From positions 186,001 through 250,000 of the forward strand of contig JALLLT010000013.1 of the NCBI GenBank assembly GCA_025266875.1: DNA of 64,000 nt, in the 5' to 3' direction. Positions 33,236 to 46,181 of this stretch are shown in pieces (position 1 is the stretch's first letter; every line of letters begins with the position of its first letter). This stretch comes from Fennellomyces sp. T-0311 (Eukaryota > Mucoromycota > Mucoromycetes > Mucorales > Lichtheimiaceae). The notes under the pieces are model-generated. The model was not told the origin of the DNA, searched no databases, and worked only from the letters and a program-made list of their open reading frames with translations. The position numbers and the translations under genes are program-made.

Positions 33236-34072
33236 ATGTCAACCACCGCAACCACAACCAAACGCTCCAGCAAGCGCTTCTCGTTTGCTAGTTTTTCCCT
33301 GTTCAAAAGCAGCAGCCCTGCAGTAGAGACCGGCAACACGCCATCTCCCGCATCACAACAGCCGCCATCCGAAGACGACGATGCGCGCCGACGGCGGCGG
33401 CGAGAAAAGTCGCAGAGCCTGTACGTGCAATCGTTCCGTCATCTCACACCCAAAAAGAGCCAGACGCAGTACGATCCCGCCGAGGCCACCCAGGCCAACC
33501 GCAAAGAGATTCGCAGCACAATTCGACGGTCATTGTCTGCCGTGTTGTATGCCACTCCGCAAAAGACAGACAGCCAAAAGTCGAGCAGCTCGGCGGGGTT
33601 GGTCCCGGTGCTGGTAACCCAAGAGTTGTCGGATCGGCACGGCGGGATGATCATGAGCGAGCAGAAGGAGGAGGAGCAGCCCAAGAAGAAGCAGCCCGTC
33701 GAGTACGACAACACCCTCGATATCATGCCCGAAAAGGACCAGCTGGTCATCATCTGGCAAGGATACGGTTATACTCACTCTGCACAAGACGTGCACGCTG
33801 CCAAGGCCAAACTCGATGACAGCTTTGAAAAGGAGGTGTGGACGGAGTATCGCGGCCTCATTCATCCGCTGCATTTGTTTCAGGACCAAAACGAGGATGA
33901 CAAATGGGCCGCCCTGAGCGTCGACGAGCTGCGTCGGTATTTCGATAACTATGGATCCATGCTCCTCAAACTTCGTGATGCGAGCATGATGCGCCAGCAG
34001 AAGCAATATCTCGTCATGGATAGCAAGAAGGACGACTGGTTACTACCACAGGCCCAGAGCTGCACCGCATAA
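33236..34072 (+). CDS. unknown charged protein, 278 residues
   Basis: Single exon. The N-terminal half is Ser/Thr-rich and then strongly basic (ARRRRRREKSQS), predicted disordered. The C-terminal 90 residues look folded: QLVIIWQGYGYTHSAQDVHA, EKEVWTEYRGLIHPLHLFQD, and a Trp near the end (KDDWLLP). I recognise no family. No signal peptide or membrane span. Starting at 33236 avoids an upstream non-ATG extension. It lies 245 bases downstream of the amine oxidase and is followed by a convergent antiporter gene. Confidence 0.65.
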   Translation: MSTTATTTKRSSKRFSFASFSLFKSSSPAVETGNTPSPASQQPPSEDDDARRRRRREKSQSLYVQSFRHLTPKKSQTQYDPAEATQANRKEIRSTIRRSLSAVLYATPQKTDSQKSSSSAGLVPVLVTQELSDRHGGMIMSEQKEEEQPKKKQPVEYDNTLDIMPEKDQLVIIWQGYGYTHSAQDVHAAKAKLDDSFEKEVWTEYRGLIHPLHLFQDQNEDDKWAALSVDELRRYFDNYGSMLLKLRDASMMRQQKQYLVMDSKKDDWLLPQAQSCTA

Positions 34073-34246
34073 CCTATGTATTAACTTTTCTACTATTGAC
34101 AATAATAATAAATAAGGGGATGCAGCCCCCCTTTAAGTAAACCCGAAGTGCTTCTCCCTAGGTGGGTTACTATATGTTTATCTGATGCAAACAAAGAAAA
34201 AAAGCATGGAATCTATATGGATATTATACAACTATACATAAAAAAA

Positions 34247-36646
34247 CTAGGCTAGCTTATCCGCTTCATCGAGGGATATAGATACGACAGGGTGATCCTC
34301 AGGGTCCCTGTGCGGCTGGTGATGGTGCAGATGATGTAAGCGTTGGTGATGATACTGGTGGTTACTGGTTGCTGCAGAGGAGGATATGGATGAGGGCGGC
34401 TGTGACATGGTGGACGGGTTGTATAGGAGGGAAGTTCGATCCATCAATTTCCATAGCAACGGGGTGGATAGGAGAGTCAGTGATGTCACTGCAAGCAGTA
34501 GGTAGTACACCTCACGGGAAATGATATCGAGCTGCTTGGCACGGGAGGCGAGCACAAAGGCAAATTCGGAGATCTGTGCCAGGGCAATGGCCATCGTGGA
34601 CGACTTGCGCAAATCCAGTTTGAGAAACACGAGGATGACCGAGGTTGCGATATACTTGAAGCCAATGACGCTACCTGCCAAGGTCAGCAGCAGGATAGCC
34701 TCGGACGCGAGGAACGACGGATACACATGGAGTCCGATGGATGCAAAGAAGAGGCAGGCAAACAAATCGCGCACGGGCTCGATCACAGAAAGGGCGGATT
34801 CAAATAGATTCTTCCGGGAACGGACGATCACACCTGCGGCAAAGCAACCAATCTCCATGCCGAGCCCCAGGCGGTCCGAGATCATCAGCATGACCAAACA
34901 CACAGCAATTGTGCCCAGCACTGTCAGTTCATGGTTGTACGTGAACTTCAAATTAGGAAATGCTCTGTGGACGACACGCGGCAGCAATGGCATCAACTTG
35001 ACAATGCCAAAACACAGACTGCCAAACACGGAAAACGATACCCCGATCTTGAGCACCGCAAACACCACCTGGACACCTGACTCGGCCAGCGCGGGGACAA
35101 TAGCCTTTTAGACTGCAACATGAGACGATCTAGATCTTGGTCCACATAACGTTCCAATCTTACCAGCATAAATCCAAGCAGCACGTCTTGCATGACCAGC
35201 AGTCCGTACAAGTGTTCTAGATGGTCCAGCTTGATACATTTGACCACCACCGCTGTTGAACTCAGACTCACACATGCGCCGACAAAAATAGCCTCTTTCA
35301 TTGAGGCGCCAAGAATAGCTCCCATTACAACAAAGAATAGCACGGTTACCACGAGTATCATCAATGCACCCCCTAGCACCAGTCGCCACATGGCTCTCAG
35401 TTTTTCCAAAGAAAACTCGAGACCCAGAACGAACACAATAAACACCACTCCGAGCTGTGCCAGCGTCTCCGTCTGAATGAGTTCCTAAATTAAGTATCGC
35501 CTTTTTAGACCTGTATGCGTAAGCGTTGTCTCCTTTTTACCTTGATAAGGTTGTAGCCCGATGGGCCTGTCACGACGCCGGCAAGGATGTATCCGAAAAA
35601 AGCTGAGACGATTACAGGTGTGAGCATGGGGCCACGTTGCTACCTTCTATAAATTAACGTTACCAGGGAGACCAAGCACCGAGAATAGCCACCCGAAGCC
35701 ATACGAGGCCACAACGATGAGAATGAAATCATGCAACAACTGCATATCTTTTCATGTGTGCATTAGTATCCACACACCCGATCCCCGTTGTACAAAGCGT
35801 CGCACGAGATACCCACCTTCATATATTATCGTCGTATCAAAGGGTCTTGTCATTATGTACTCATTGTTATCCTGGTCGATCAGCACTGCATTTTCGTCCT
35901 CCTGAGTGTCATCGTCGTTCAGCTTTAGCACCGTCTCGATCGTCGCCCCCTCGCCGGACGAAGGAAACGCTAAATTATGACGGTGCATGCCTTCCTCTAA
36001 CTGGTCCGCATTTTGACGGACGTCCTGCAACATTCCATGCAGCATTTCTTGTATCGCCTCGCGTGAATCAGGCCCGTCGCCTTCATTGTGTACATGATGC
36101 GGTGTATATCCAGTCTTTGCCGCCGTTGTCGGCTCCTCTTCTGCAGGGTTGTTGTTTACCGGTGGAGGCGACAACGTGAGTCTGCTGAGTTCATCGAACG
36201 AGTGCGATTGCAGGTGAACGTGCGATTCTTTAATCGCAAGCTGAAAGTCAAACGTCAGTTTCAAGGCTGGCGTTCGAAAGTCGTAGGTGCCATGTCGTCG
36301 ATTGACCGTATGATCGTAAATTTCAAACATGCCAAACACAAGCTGCTCGAAAGCTGCAAAGTCATCTAACTTAACGTCTGCGAGTCGGAAAAGCCCTGCG
36401 TCATTGTCTGCTTTATATGCCCTTATGCTGTCATAGAAGCGCTCCCTTTCTAGCTGCAGTTCATGCTTGTGGTGCTGTCCCTGTTGGAGAATATTATAGA
36501 TCTGCGTGGAATCCAGGGACTAATGGGTCGCATACATTGATTAGCGCGCGATGGGTGTAAGGAACGAATGGAATTACCTGCGGATCGCCGCCACGTGCGC
36601 CTAGACACCACAGCACCAAGGCGAGGAAAAGGAGAGGCAGGTTCAT
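34247..36646 (-). CDS. TMCO3/KefB-like cation:proton antiporter (CPA2)
   Basis: Monovalent cation/proton exchanger of the CPA2 family. Exons: 36646-36578, 36519-35817, 35747-35664, 35602-35541, 35484-35164, 35104-34247; 698 residues. A signal peptide (NLPLLFLALVLWCLG) leads into a luminal helical region of about 230 residues with heptad-like stretches (LQLERERFYDSIRAY, REAIQEMLHGMLQDVRQNAD). The transport domain follows: LPAFFGYILAGVVTGPSGYN, LEFSLEKLRAMWR, ACVSLSSTAVVVK, LLVMQDVLLGFML, and GMEIGCFAAGVIVR. The C-terminus is Ser/His-rich. This N-terminal helical extension plus CPA2 core is the layout of TMCO3, placing it in a secretory or endosomal membrane. The cation is unknown. Confidence 0.88.
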
Positions 36647-36927
36647 TTGGGGGTGGTGGCAAGAACGGACGCAAGCACGCACAGCAGGCTAATCTCAGTG
36701 GAAGAACAAAAAAGCCGTTGCCTGGTGACTACGTAAAGTTCGAGACCCACCGCGGTGACCCCCCAACTGGTGCCCCCCTCCCCCCATAACCTTTCTGTGC
36801 ATGAAGCAATGAATTGTTACCAAAAAAAATATAAAAAGACACTTAATTTTCCCTTTTCCTTTTTTCTTTGCGTGTGTATGCCCTTTTCTCTTTTCTGACG
36901 AGCACCTTCGTCCTCAACACTTTGGAT

Positions 36928-38102
36928 ATGAACAGCCGAACACTGCCGGCCGGAACACTTATTCACGATCGCCTTGAGATAGTTAAGGCGCTCGGCATCG
37001 GAGCGTACGGGCGAGTCTATCTCGGCCGTGACACTCGAACCAAGCGACAATATGCCATCAAGACACTGCCCCAGGAGGGATTAGACAGCCGCCAACGGGC
37101 GCTGCAACGGAGTGAGATGACACTTCACGCCAAACTCTCACACCCAAACATCATCCGACTCGAACGAACTGTAGAACAAAAACAATTTGTGCATGTCGTG
37201 CTTGAGCATAGCCCAGAAGGCGATCTGTTTACTGCCATCACAGAACGGAACTCGTACTACGGCCACCACGACCTCATCCGTCGAGTGTCGCTGCAATTGA
37301 TTGATGCCTTGAGGTACTGTCATGACCGCAACGTATTTCACCGAGACCTCAAACCCGAAAATATTTTGGTGTTTGATCATGGACGCACAGTCAAGCTTGC
37401 AGACTTTGGTTTGGCCACATCCGACAAAATTGCCAAGGACTATGGCTGTGGCAGCACATTCTATTTTTCGCCAGGTAAGAAACAAACACACGGACCACCC
37501 GCGGTCACCTGAGAAACGCCATTCTCACACACAAAAAAACAACCACAACAATAGAATGTCAAGGTGACGATCTCGCAAATCGAACCGGATATGCTACCGG
37601 CCCAAATGATGTTTGGGCCTTGGGTGTAGTTTTAATCAACCTCGCAACCGGACGCAATCCCTGGCGCCAGGCCTGCCTCAACGATGAGACCTTCCGTGCC
37701 TATTTGGCAGATCGTAACTATTTATTAAAGATCTTGCCAATCTCGCAGGAGCTCAACCTTATTCTTAAAAGGATCTTTTGTATCGATCCCAAGCGCCGCA
37801 TCGGCTTAGACGAGCTTGAAGCCAGCATTCGCCGCTGCAAGTTCTTTACACGGACTGCCGAAGTCGAGCGCTTCGAGAACCCTCCGCAAGCGAAACTCCA
37901 GGATATTTTCCCACCATCGCCGCCAACCACGCCTCGGACCGATCGGGCATTGTCCTCCCTCTTCTTCCCGCCATCGCCAACAACAAGCTGTTCATCATCT
38001 GTTAAAGAACCTGTTGTTATTGCGTCATCTAGTAATAAACATTGTCGTCCACCCACGCCAACATCACCGTCTTCATCATCTACGACATCTCGGTGCTCAT
38101 AA
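36928..38102 (+). CDS. Ran1/Pat1-like Ser/Thr protein kinase
   Basis: Two exons, 36928-37474 and 37555-38102; 364 residues. Kinase motifs: glycine loop GIGAYGRVYLG, Lys in YAIKTLP, HRDLKPENIL catalytic loop, DFGLAT, and the distinctive activation segment GCGSTFYFSPECQGD shared by fission-yeast Ran1/Pat1 and yeast Sks1/Vhs1. The insertion WALGVVLINLATGRNPWRQA also fits that group. The kinase core ends near residue 295 and is followed by a Ser/Pro-rich tail with repeated PPSP motifs, possible Cdk or MAPK sites. Family members regulate meiotic entry or glucose responses. The first ATG after a pyrimidine-rich leader is 36928. Confidence 0.9.
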
Positions 38103-41100
38103 CTTTCTATCCTGACGATTTATTTCTATTATGCCCCCCTTTTACATACATCCCCCAACCTTGCTTCTCCGCCTTCAACCCCTTATATTTCCTTTTTGCA
38201 TCTAAACCTTCTTCGATCTGGACCTTGTCCCTTGTATATGTCTTTTTCTTTTTACCGTACCCTTATGTCACATCTACCCGAGAGCAACTTATACATATAT
38301 GCATCATTCACACATCCTTTCACTGTAGCTATAGCCCCGTTATTTTACTCTATACCTTCGATATATGTATTCAGCCCGACACACCCTCTTCTGTTCTATT
38401 TTTTGTTTTTATTCCTTGTTTTCTGCTTTTTTGTTCTTACACCTGTATATGATGTATTCTGCGCCGACGAAGATAATATTTATACGCCGGATAATGCATT
38501 AAAAGAAACTGCACATGTCGAAACTTGCCTTTTTTGTATGTCGCAATGCAATCAACGACAGCTGCATACGAATCACATGATGTCGAAAGTGTGCATGCGT
38601 TGAGATGACAACTGCGAACCCCGCACTCTAAACTTTTTGGTAAACTTTATATTCAATGCATGCCTCATTGGCTCTGTTTTTTTTACACTATACAATTTTT
38701 CCGTGTACCTGCTTTTCTTTTTGCCCCTCACTTGGACCCCATTGGAGAAGCCGATCTTCAATTTTTCCTTTGTGTACCCCTGTTCCAAAATTCATGCGCT
38801 ATATCACAACAGGTGGTACGGTTTTTTTATGCTAACTATATCAAGTTTTCCCTATTTCAATTAAAAGAAGCAACTACCAGAAAACAAAAATAAACTGGAA
38901 TATGCCAAGAAATTCATTTAGTTTTGGTACCACCTATTCGATGCTGCGCGGTTCTGGTCTTTCTTCCAATAATGCATGTCTGAAATCTCAATAGCATGTA
39001 GCACGGAGGACAATGTTGTTTGGTATCATATGATAGTCAACGGATCGTCCGGGTATACAGCAACCTTTGTGTGCATTACAGATTACAATGTGATATGCAC
39101 CAACTCACCACACATTCCAGCACGCGCTGTCGCCATTATTGTATTGGGTATCTTATTTCCTAAAATCACGACTCTTTTTTTTGGGTTGTCATTGTTTACT
39201 CGATGGGCGGGATTACATAAAATAATAACAGGCTTTTTTTTTAATGATCAACGTCGACTTGTTTTTATGAAAGCGTTCTCGACTTTCTGACCTCAGGTTA
39301 ATATCCATTTAAGGATAGTGCACATTAATCATTGGAGTACAAACGACGGTGGATACTCTAACCCCCCCCCAAATTCTTACAAGAATACGTAGTAACCACA
39401 CAGTTAAACGGGGCGCATCCCGCCCATCGTTCATTATTACACACAGGACTACCGGACCCTGAATGGGTGCCCTGCCAACTATTATACCGAAGATTACTAG
39501 TATGGTAGGTGTAGATCCGATGGACTGTCGCATAGTCATGGGTTATAGTATATGCAGTAAGAGCCTATCCAGTTCTTTGCTAACGTTCTCACTATCTTTT
39601 AAAGATTTTAATACCATGCTAACAATGACATATATCGATAGGGTGCAGACGTCTAAAATAGAATATGACGATGTCTTATCGCAAGGTGATATCAGTGGCT
39701 TCATGGTGCCTGCGAAGCACGGTCAGCCATATTGATCGATGTGAATTAACAATAAGAGTCCTAATCTGAACTATCGATACGACCTAAACCCATCTTATCG
39801 AGCTCGGATCACTATTAAAGCTAGGATCCGTTCCCTACAGCAGAAATCTTGATGGGAATCGGGGCTGACTAACAGAGATCACGATCTAGAGAGATGCCGT
39901 TTCTATGTAAACAATCCCAATTAATGCGTTCTAACCTGGGTATGGCTGAATTTCATATTTTCATTGGTGTTTTAAAGTGGTCTGCACCCAAAACTATCAC
40001 AACAAATGGTGCTACAAATATTCGTATTAACGCTGCCAAATAAGGGAGAAGAAGCAAGTAGAATGGGAACTGCACGCCACATCACAGCATTTGAGCGGGC
40101 ACAGGATCTTGGCATATGTGTTCATCCATATGAAAAGCTTATGTTTTCTAGAATTCTTTCAATGGTATATTACAATGGTACAACATTAATGTCACTTGTC
40201 CCAGCTTACCAAAAAAAAAGCCATGCTACCTACTAAAAATCCATCATCATTAGGGTTTAACAAGCCATGTCATAAAGTGTCATGCGATGATGGGGTGCAT
40301 CCCAAGATGATCTAAAAGAGGGTCCGAGTACTTGAAGATTAAGTTTTTTCGATCTCTTACAGATTCTGTAGATTTCGAGCACAAAGTGCGGAGATATAAC
40401 ATCCCAACTTTCGGTTGACGTCCCCAAATAGGAAGTTACACAGCTCATTTCTTGTCAAGCATTCACCGTATCCTTGCATATGTTGGAGGAAATAGTAGTA
40501 AGTCCTCCACTGAGATCTTTAGCGCATCGCAAAAGCGGATCGGCCTCCTGCTACTTTGCATCATTGTACTGCTAAAATAATGAAAACCGGGAGAAAGGGG
40601 GACATGCTTATTTTCCCCGATCTCGTATCGTTCACAATGACGAATGAAAAAAAAAAGTTTTTTTTTTTTTTTTTTACCATTAGTTATTTTTGTGACAGAT
40701 TATTAAGGAGAACCACACGTTTTAGTATAAACAAAAGCTTAATACAGACACGTGCGCTCTTTAGCCAAGATCTAAAATTATCTCGGCTAAAACCTTTCCA
40801 TGAAAGATGATAATTTTTAGCCAAGATATGCAGATGTTACTCCTATTGCAAAGGATTGTCATGGTAGATGGAATCGATAGAATTATCAGTGTGATCTGCG
40901 CTGCGGCGCTCCAGTGTTATAGTGAGCCCTGAATCTTTTGTTGATCGACCGACAACAAACGGAGGCTTTTTCTTTAAGTCAATCACTTATTCAGAAATCC
41001 AAAGCGGCATACATATGTATTTGTTTATCGACATCCCGGTCTCTCATGCTCCATTTATCGCGATTATGTACCGCTTCCGTCTTTGATGCCGCTGAATAAG

Positions 41101-41741
41101 CTTCACATTTTTCAAAAATCCTGCCCGCCATTAGAGAAGTACCGCAGATTGCATCACTTTGCATAACATGGATCTAGAACGATGTCTGATTTTGACATAT
41201 AAGGTTTCTTACCGATAATGCAAGATATTATACCATTGGAGTATGTATGAAGTAATAACTTGCTTCTAAAAATAATGGACAGTTGTATAAGTGATCGGGA
41301 CCGAAAACAAGTCATCGATCTGCACTGGAATGGTCTTGCAATTCTACCAGCCAGCATACGGAATACGTAAAGGGAACAACAACTGCTTGCTATAATACTG
41401 ATGTCATTCAAGTGTAAGGATGCTTGAATAACATATGAAGCTCGGCTTAGGCTATATTTGAATGTGTATTTTTCGATACTTACTCAAATCATCCTGCGAC
41501 AAAAATATGCAAGCATGCGATCGATAGAGCAGAAATGTGTAATGTGATCATTATGCACTGATATTTCACCACAAATTTAATTAACCGCAAGCATTCAACG
41601 GGAACCAAGGAGACAGAAAAATGTATGCATGCAGGCTGTACTGCCACTGCGAAAAACGATAATTCCAACAATGTGCGCATATTCATACAAGGTATTATAT
41701 TTACAGATGAGAAGTAGGAAAACAGGGTACAACAAAATGGA
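38103..41741. other. 3.6-kb AT-rich gene desert
   Basis: Many short frames, none with a recognised domain. A homopolymer pair (about 10 A then about 20 T) lies near 40648-40674. A frame at 40006-40236 contains a stretch faintly like a Tc1-type HTH start (see rejected items). Several short frames near 39460-39740 read AT-rich and random. Nothing functional can be supported. Confidence 0.35.
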
Positions 41742-43818
41742 TTATGGATGATGGGATACAAGATATTTATCCAGTTGACGAACCGCTGAGCGCAATACAT
41801 CGGCATTTTGTGCTTCGTTTGCAAATGGATACCGTTCATATACATCGTATGGAGACACAGTTGAACTTTCCAGAGATGTGACCAATAATGAGGAAGACGG
41901 TGGAACCTCATGCTCAGCGGAAATAAGTATATCTAACTTTGTGTTTACCGCTTCTTTCAACAAATCCAATAAATCTTGTGGGAAAGGGATATCGGCACAT
42001 CTGGCAATCTTATCAAGACAGTAATGGACATAAAGCATAACCGCGAGCGAAACTAGAGCCCTGACATTTAGATTCTCAAGAATTTACCCATACGCAGCCC
42101 TCCTTACTTGATGGAATATCTGAAGTATCTGGATTCAAGTTCATTTTCAGTGAATGGACCAGGACTTTGCATGAGTTGAGAGCTTGTGATATGAGTTTTT
42201 CTCTCACAGCTTGGATGACGTTGATAGTAGTCGTGTTGTCAGGAGACGGTGAAACATCGGGTTTCAATACGGAAGAGGAGACTGAGCATGATACGACATG
42301 TAGCACTAGGAAGGGAAATAATTGCTTCGGTGGCAATACTTGTTCGACAAGTGGATACGCTTTCGGATCGAAAGGGTCATCACAAAGGCGAAAGTCGTCC
42401 GGTAAGCTGGACCACCATTCACGGGCAAGAGGTTCGAGCTGTAGCAAGTCCTCCAAAAGTATTTCACAAGATTGGCCAAGGTAGATGGAATTGAGTGTTC
42501 CCTGTATGTACATGGATGCGAACTTAGTAGCAAATAAAAGTCGTCATGATCGAATGTTACCAGTATAGTGGTTATATAGCGTGATCCAAGAAACCGAAAG
42601 ATATGGTTGTAGAGCGCAATGTAGGTCTTTGTTATTTCCGGCTCATCATCTAGTATCTCCACTTCACCCACAGTTTCTGGTAATGTGAAATCAACTTTGC
42701 CCTCGTGCGTCATCTGGTATAAACGAGCGCTCGCTTCAAGGTATAAATAGTGACGCTGGAGAAGCGCCCTGTGTATTGCTGTGTTTCCGTTGGTGCTCTT
42801 CCGCAGATCCACACACAGTAATAGCGCCACTGAAGCCAAACGGCCAGCTTCCAATGCATTAAGAGTGACATCGCTCAGATACCTCTGCAGAAAAGTCGTT
42901 GTAAAGATCACTTCGAGCTTTCGCTGTGGATCATCGTACAGGTCGAAAAGCAGATCTTTGCACCTGTCGTACAATGCATCGGCAAGGATTCGTTTTTTGA
43001 TGGGAGAGTATGGCAGTGCTTGACGAAGATTAACAAGTGCATCAACACAGATTGCAAGTATCAATGCGTTGTCTAACGGGTCATTCACGCTGTGGTAGTA
43101 TTCGAGAAATGTCGGCACGTGTAATAATCCAAAGACGCTCACGCAATGGCGCAGATAGAGTGAGATAAGGTGGTCGATAATGCCTCGATATTCGTCTGGA
43201 GTGAGATTGTCAATGTTGGTGTTTCCGTACCCAAGGGCAGCAAAGCGTTTGTTGCGTGGTTTTAGCAGTTCCTGGCGCTGAATCGCTCCCAATAAACCAA
43301 ATGAAATGCTGATAGTCGTGCTTTCGAAGCGCAACGGCGCTCTTTTGAATACACCAGCAAAAGGAGAGAGGTACCGTATCGACGCCTGCGAGAACATGAG
43401 GAGCTCCTCCATTGTCTTTATAGGAGTATCCAGCCGCATGACACCGTTGGTGATACACAGCTGCCACTCCATCATGCCAGGCTGTGGTTGAGCAGTAGTA
43501 GTTTGTTCCAAGTCTGTTTTCATTTCAGCGAGTTGTTGCATTTCTGAATTGAGACGATCCACATCGGCTCGCCACTTTTCTAATTGTTGGTCGCCATCTT
43601 TTGCTCTCAATGAAATTTCAAGGTCTTCGAGACCGTCACCAGTAATTCGGCATTCGATCTGAAATTCCAAACAGCGGTCGCATTCTGTTTTGCTGATGCT
43701 GCGAACACATTTTTTCCGACGTAGCTTGCATACTGAAGGTATTCGGTTAGGTCATGTACGATTGGATTTGGCTGCCTCAATTACTTTTGCATGGTTCGAT
43801 GGCATCTCGGTGGCGCAT
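41742..43818 (-). CDS. Zn2Cys6 fungal transcription factor
   Basis: Exons: 43818-43785, 43732-42561, 42522-42108, 42052-41742; 643 residues. The binuclear zinc cluster C-x2-C-x6-C-x8-C-x2-C-x6-C is complete (CKICKLRRKKC, then ECDRC and a sixth Cys in EFQIEC), but its first Cys lies in the short first exon. A coiled-coil-like linker (residues about 45-80, WRADVDRLNSEMQQLAEMK) follows, then the fungal-specific middle homology region with LRHCVSVFGLLHVPTFLEYY and a run of helices to the C-terminus. It binds CGG-type half-sites in the nucleus; target genes are unknown. Intron 2 is only 38 nt. An additional upstream exon cannot be excluded. Confidence 0.87.
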
Positions 43819-46181
43819 AGCAATAGAGAGTGTAAGTACCTGTAGTTTAAAGGTCCGGCTGTGTGTCTTATTTGAAGTCGCCCGCAATAAGGGTAGCAAC
43901 ATAAGGATCTTGCTATATACCAGTAAAAAAGGCAACTATTTTATTTACAAGTGCCCTCACAGGATCAAATAGATTACTTCGATGGAGCTACTACTATCAT
44001 GGCTGACTCTACTTGTCATGCAACTTTGGTATCTCATTGATTCACGATAACCCAATTGTCATTATGACCAATCTGACATATGCAACAGATATGTGGTAGA
44101 CTTTCAACCACGCATCGTACCCATTCCTTGGTAAAATTTCAAAATACCGAAAGATCAGTACATGGCCGCGCCATGTGAATGCCTTGATGGTCGTCGTACT
44201 GGCATACTGTGCACATTCCTATCGGATACGCAACTGACACATTTCGGCCTGTTATTGTAGAAGTGCAAAATGTCGTTGACCCGGAGTTTGGGCATCGGCT
44301 AATGAGTACTGCAGCCGTGTGTTGGAAACATATGTAGCGGACCTTATCGTCTTGATATTGTACATACATTCACAAGAAAATAAGTTAGTGGGAACCTTAC
44401 AGGCACAGGCAAGGCATCATCCTTGAAGATGCTGCCATGAGTCTATTGGACCACGTATTCATGAGCAGAGATATAATATACAATTCACCCAGTCATACAC
44501 TGTTTCGGCTAATAGTGATGCTTGGATGCATTCTGGCATAGCGAAAATCATCACCGTTTGATCTCGAGCACAGGGTATGATCCCACCGTTCAAATGAGGA
44601 AAAGATGGTGAGCATGCTGATCGACGTTAGCAAACGTGCTGTGGTCCAGTTCAAGAGGATTATAGAGGCAGAAGAGATAGTCAAGGCGATTCCACGAAGG
44701 TGAAGCAAACACAGGCGATAATATCCTTTATACCGCAGCCCGCGTCAGAAAATAAACACAGTATAGGCCTTCCACAATACTTGAGCTCTTGGCGTTATCA
44801 GTGACAGTCGAGGCAAGGACAAACAGGAACGATATCATAGACCCACTACCACGAACGAAGACGGATATGGAGTGGACGGATTACTTTGTCAAGGGGTACA
44901 AGGAAAAAAGAAGAGAGCGGACTCAAGGGTACTTTACAGCGGTTAAAACATCGCAACACTTGTAACACACAAAAACAGCATGATCGCCTATACCCTGCAC
45001 TTTTCTCTCTTCTTCTGTTTACCTACCCATTGAGACATGTGTGTTCCCTTTCATCTCGCACCATGTATTTTTACTGTGTATTCCGGAGAGGAAGGTTCAA
45101 GATGCATTTATTAGAATTCGGTTCTACTTTTTGGCAACACTGTACACAACCACGAGCCAGGATAAAACGAAGGCACGCGACAGACTCCGTGCTACAGTAC
45201 CACGCGAACATATATTAAGCGATGATTAGATATTTACTGAAACAGCGGGTCTACTTGTGCTATTGTTTTGGCTAATTTGGCACGTCAATATCTTGAGGAT
45301 CGAGAATCTGCTGTATTCTGATGCAGGTGTCATACGAGTTGTCCCGATCCGGCTGGAATACGTAGCTCCGCTGTCTCATAACAACAAATAGTTCTCAAAC
45401 AGAACAAGAGGGCTTGATTAGTAATGTAGGGCTTTGGTCGATATGACTTTGAACCATAGGGAACAATCGGAAGTCGTCAAAATGAACCTAATCGATAGCG
45501 ACAGTTGAGGAAAATTCGGAGATGCACGTAGTGATGGTGAAAAAAAAGGCACGGACAACGTGTTCGAATCACCGATGATAGCGGAATCAAAACGATCCAC
45601 ACTGATCTTTGTGGCAGGGCATTGCCGACAGGAACTTTTTGCATCCGTACCGAGATATAAATTGAATCGAGGTTATTTGGCATGTTTCATCGAAGCTGTC
45701 TATAGATATTTTCACCAAATTTGGTTATGAACCAGAAACAAACTGTGCAGGCTTTTAAGCTTATTGGCTAGGGTTCTGTGGCTGGAAATCCAAAGTTAAT
45801 TATGTTGCGCACATCAATGACAGTAGGCGATGACTTTTTTTTAATAAAATGAATATTTTTCAACTTACCGAAAACAGTAGATTAGATAGCATTTTGCGCA
45901 AGTTACATCATCATAAGTCAAGGGCAAAACATCGAGGCAACTGTGATGCAAAGTTCGACCATTCACGTTGCAATAGCTGGGTGATTAATCTGCCGAAAGC
46001 GGGGGCAAACAAGTACATCACCGTGTCGGACCGAGTTGCTCCCGTCTCCGTGCAGTTCACTAGTACCTTCGAACAGCTTCCTCCATGTCGGTGCAAAAAG
46101 CTTCCGTTGCGATATGTATATAATGTCTGCCACATCTTTTTCTGTCATGATCGTTTTCGAATCCGCTCTACTCATAATTAT
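43819..46181. other. intergenic region upstream of the first ABC transporter
   Basis: About 2.4 kb shared by the upstream regions of the divergent Zn2Cys6 factor and the first ABC transporter. Several short frames occur (for example 44493-44708 minus, with a hydrophobic start), none supported by a domain. Regulatory sites could not be identified by eye. Confidence 0.35.

Noticed and set aside
40006..40236. HITAFERAQDLGI, faintly like a Tc1 transposase HTH start
   Set aside because: No catalytic DDE region and no terminal inverted repeats were found; too weak to call.
45555..45590. gttcgaatcac resembling a tRNA B box
   Set aside because: No matching A box or stem within 80 bases.
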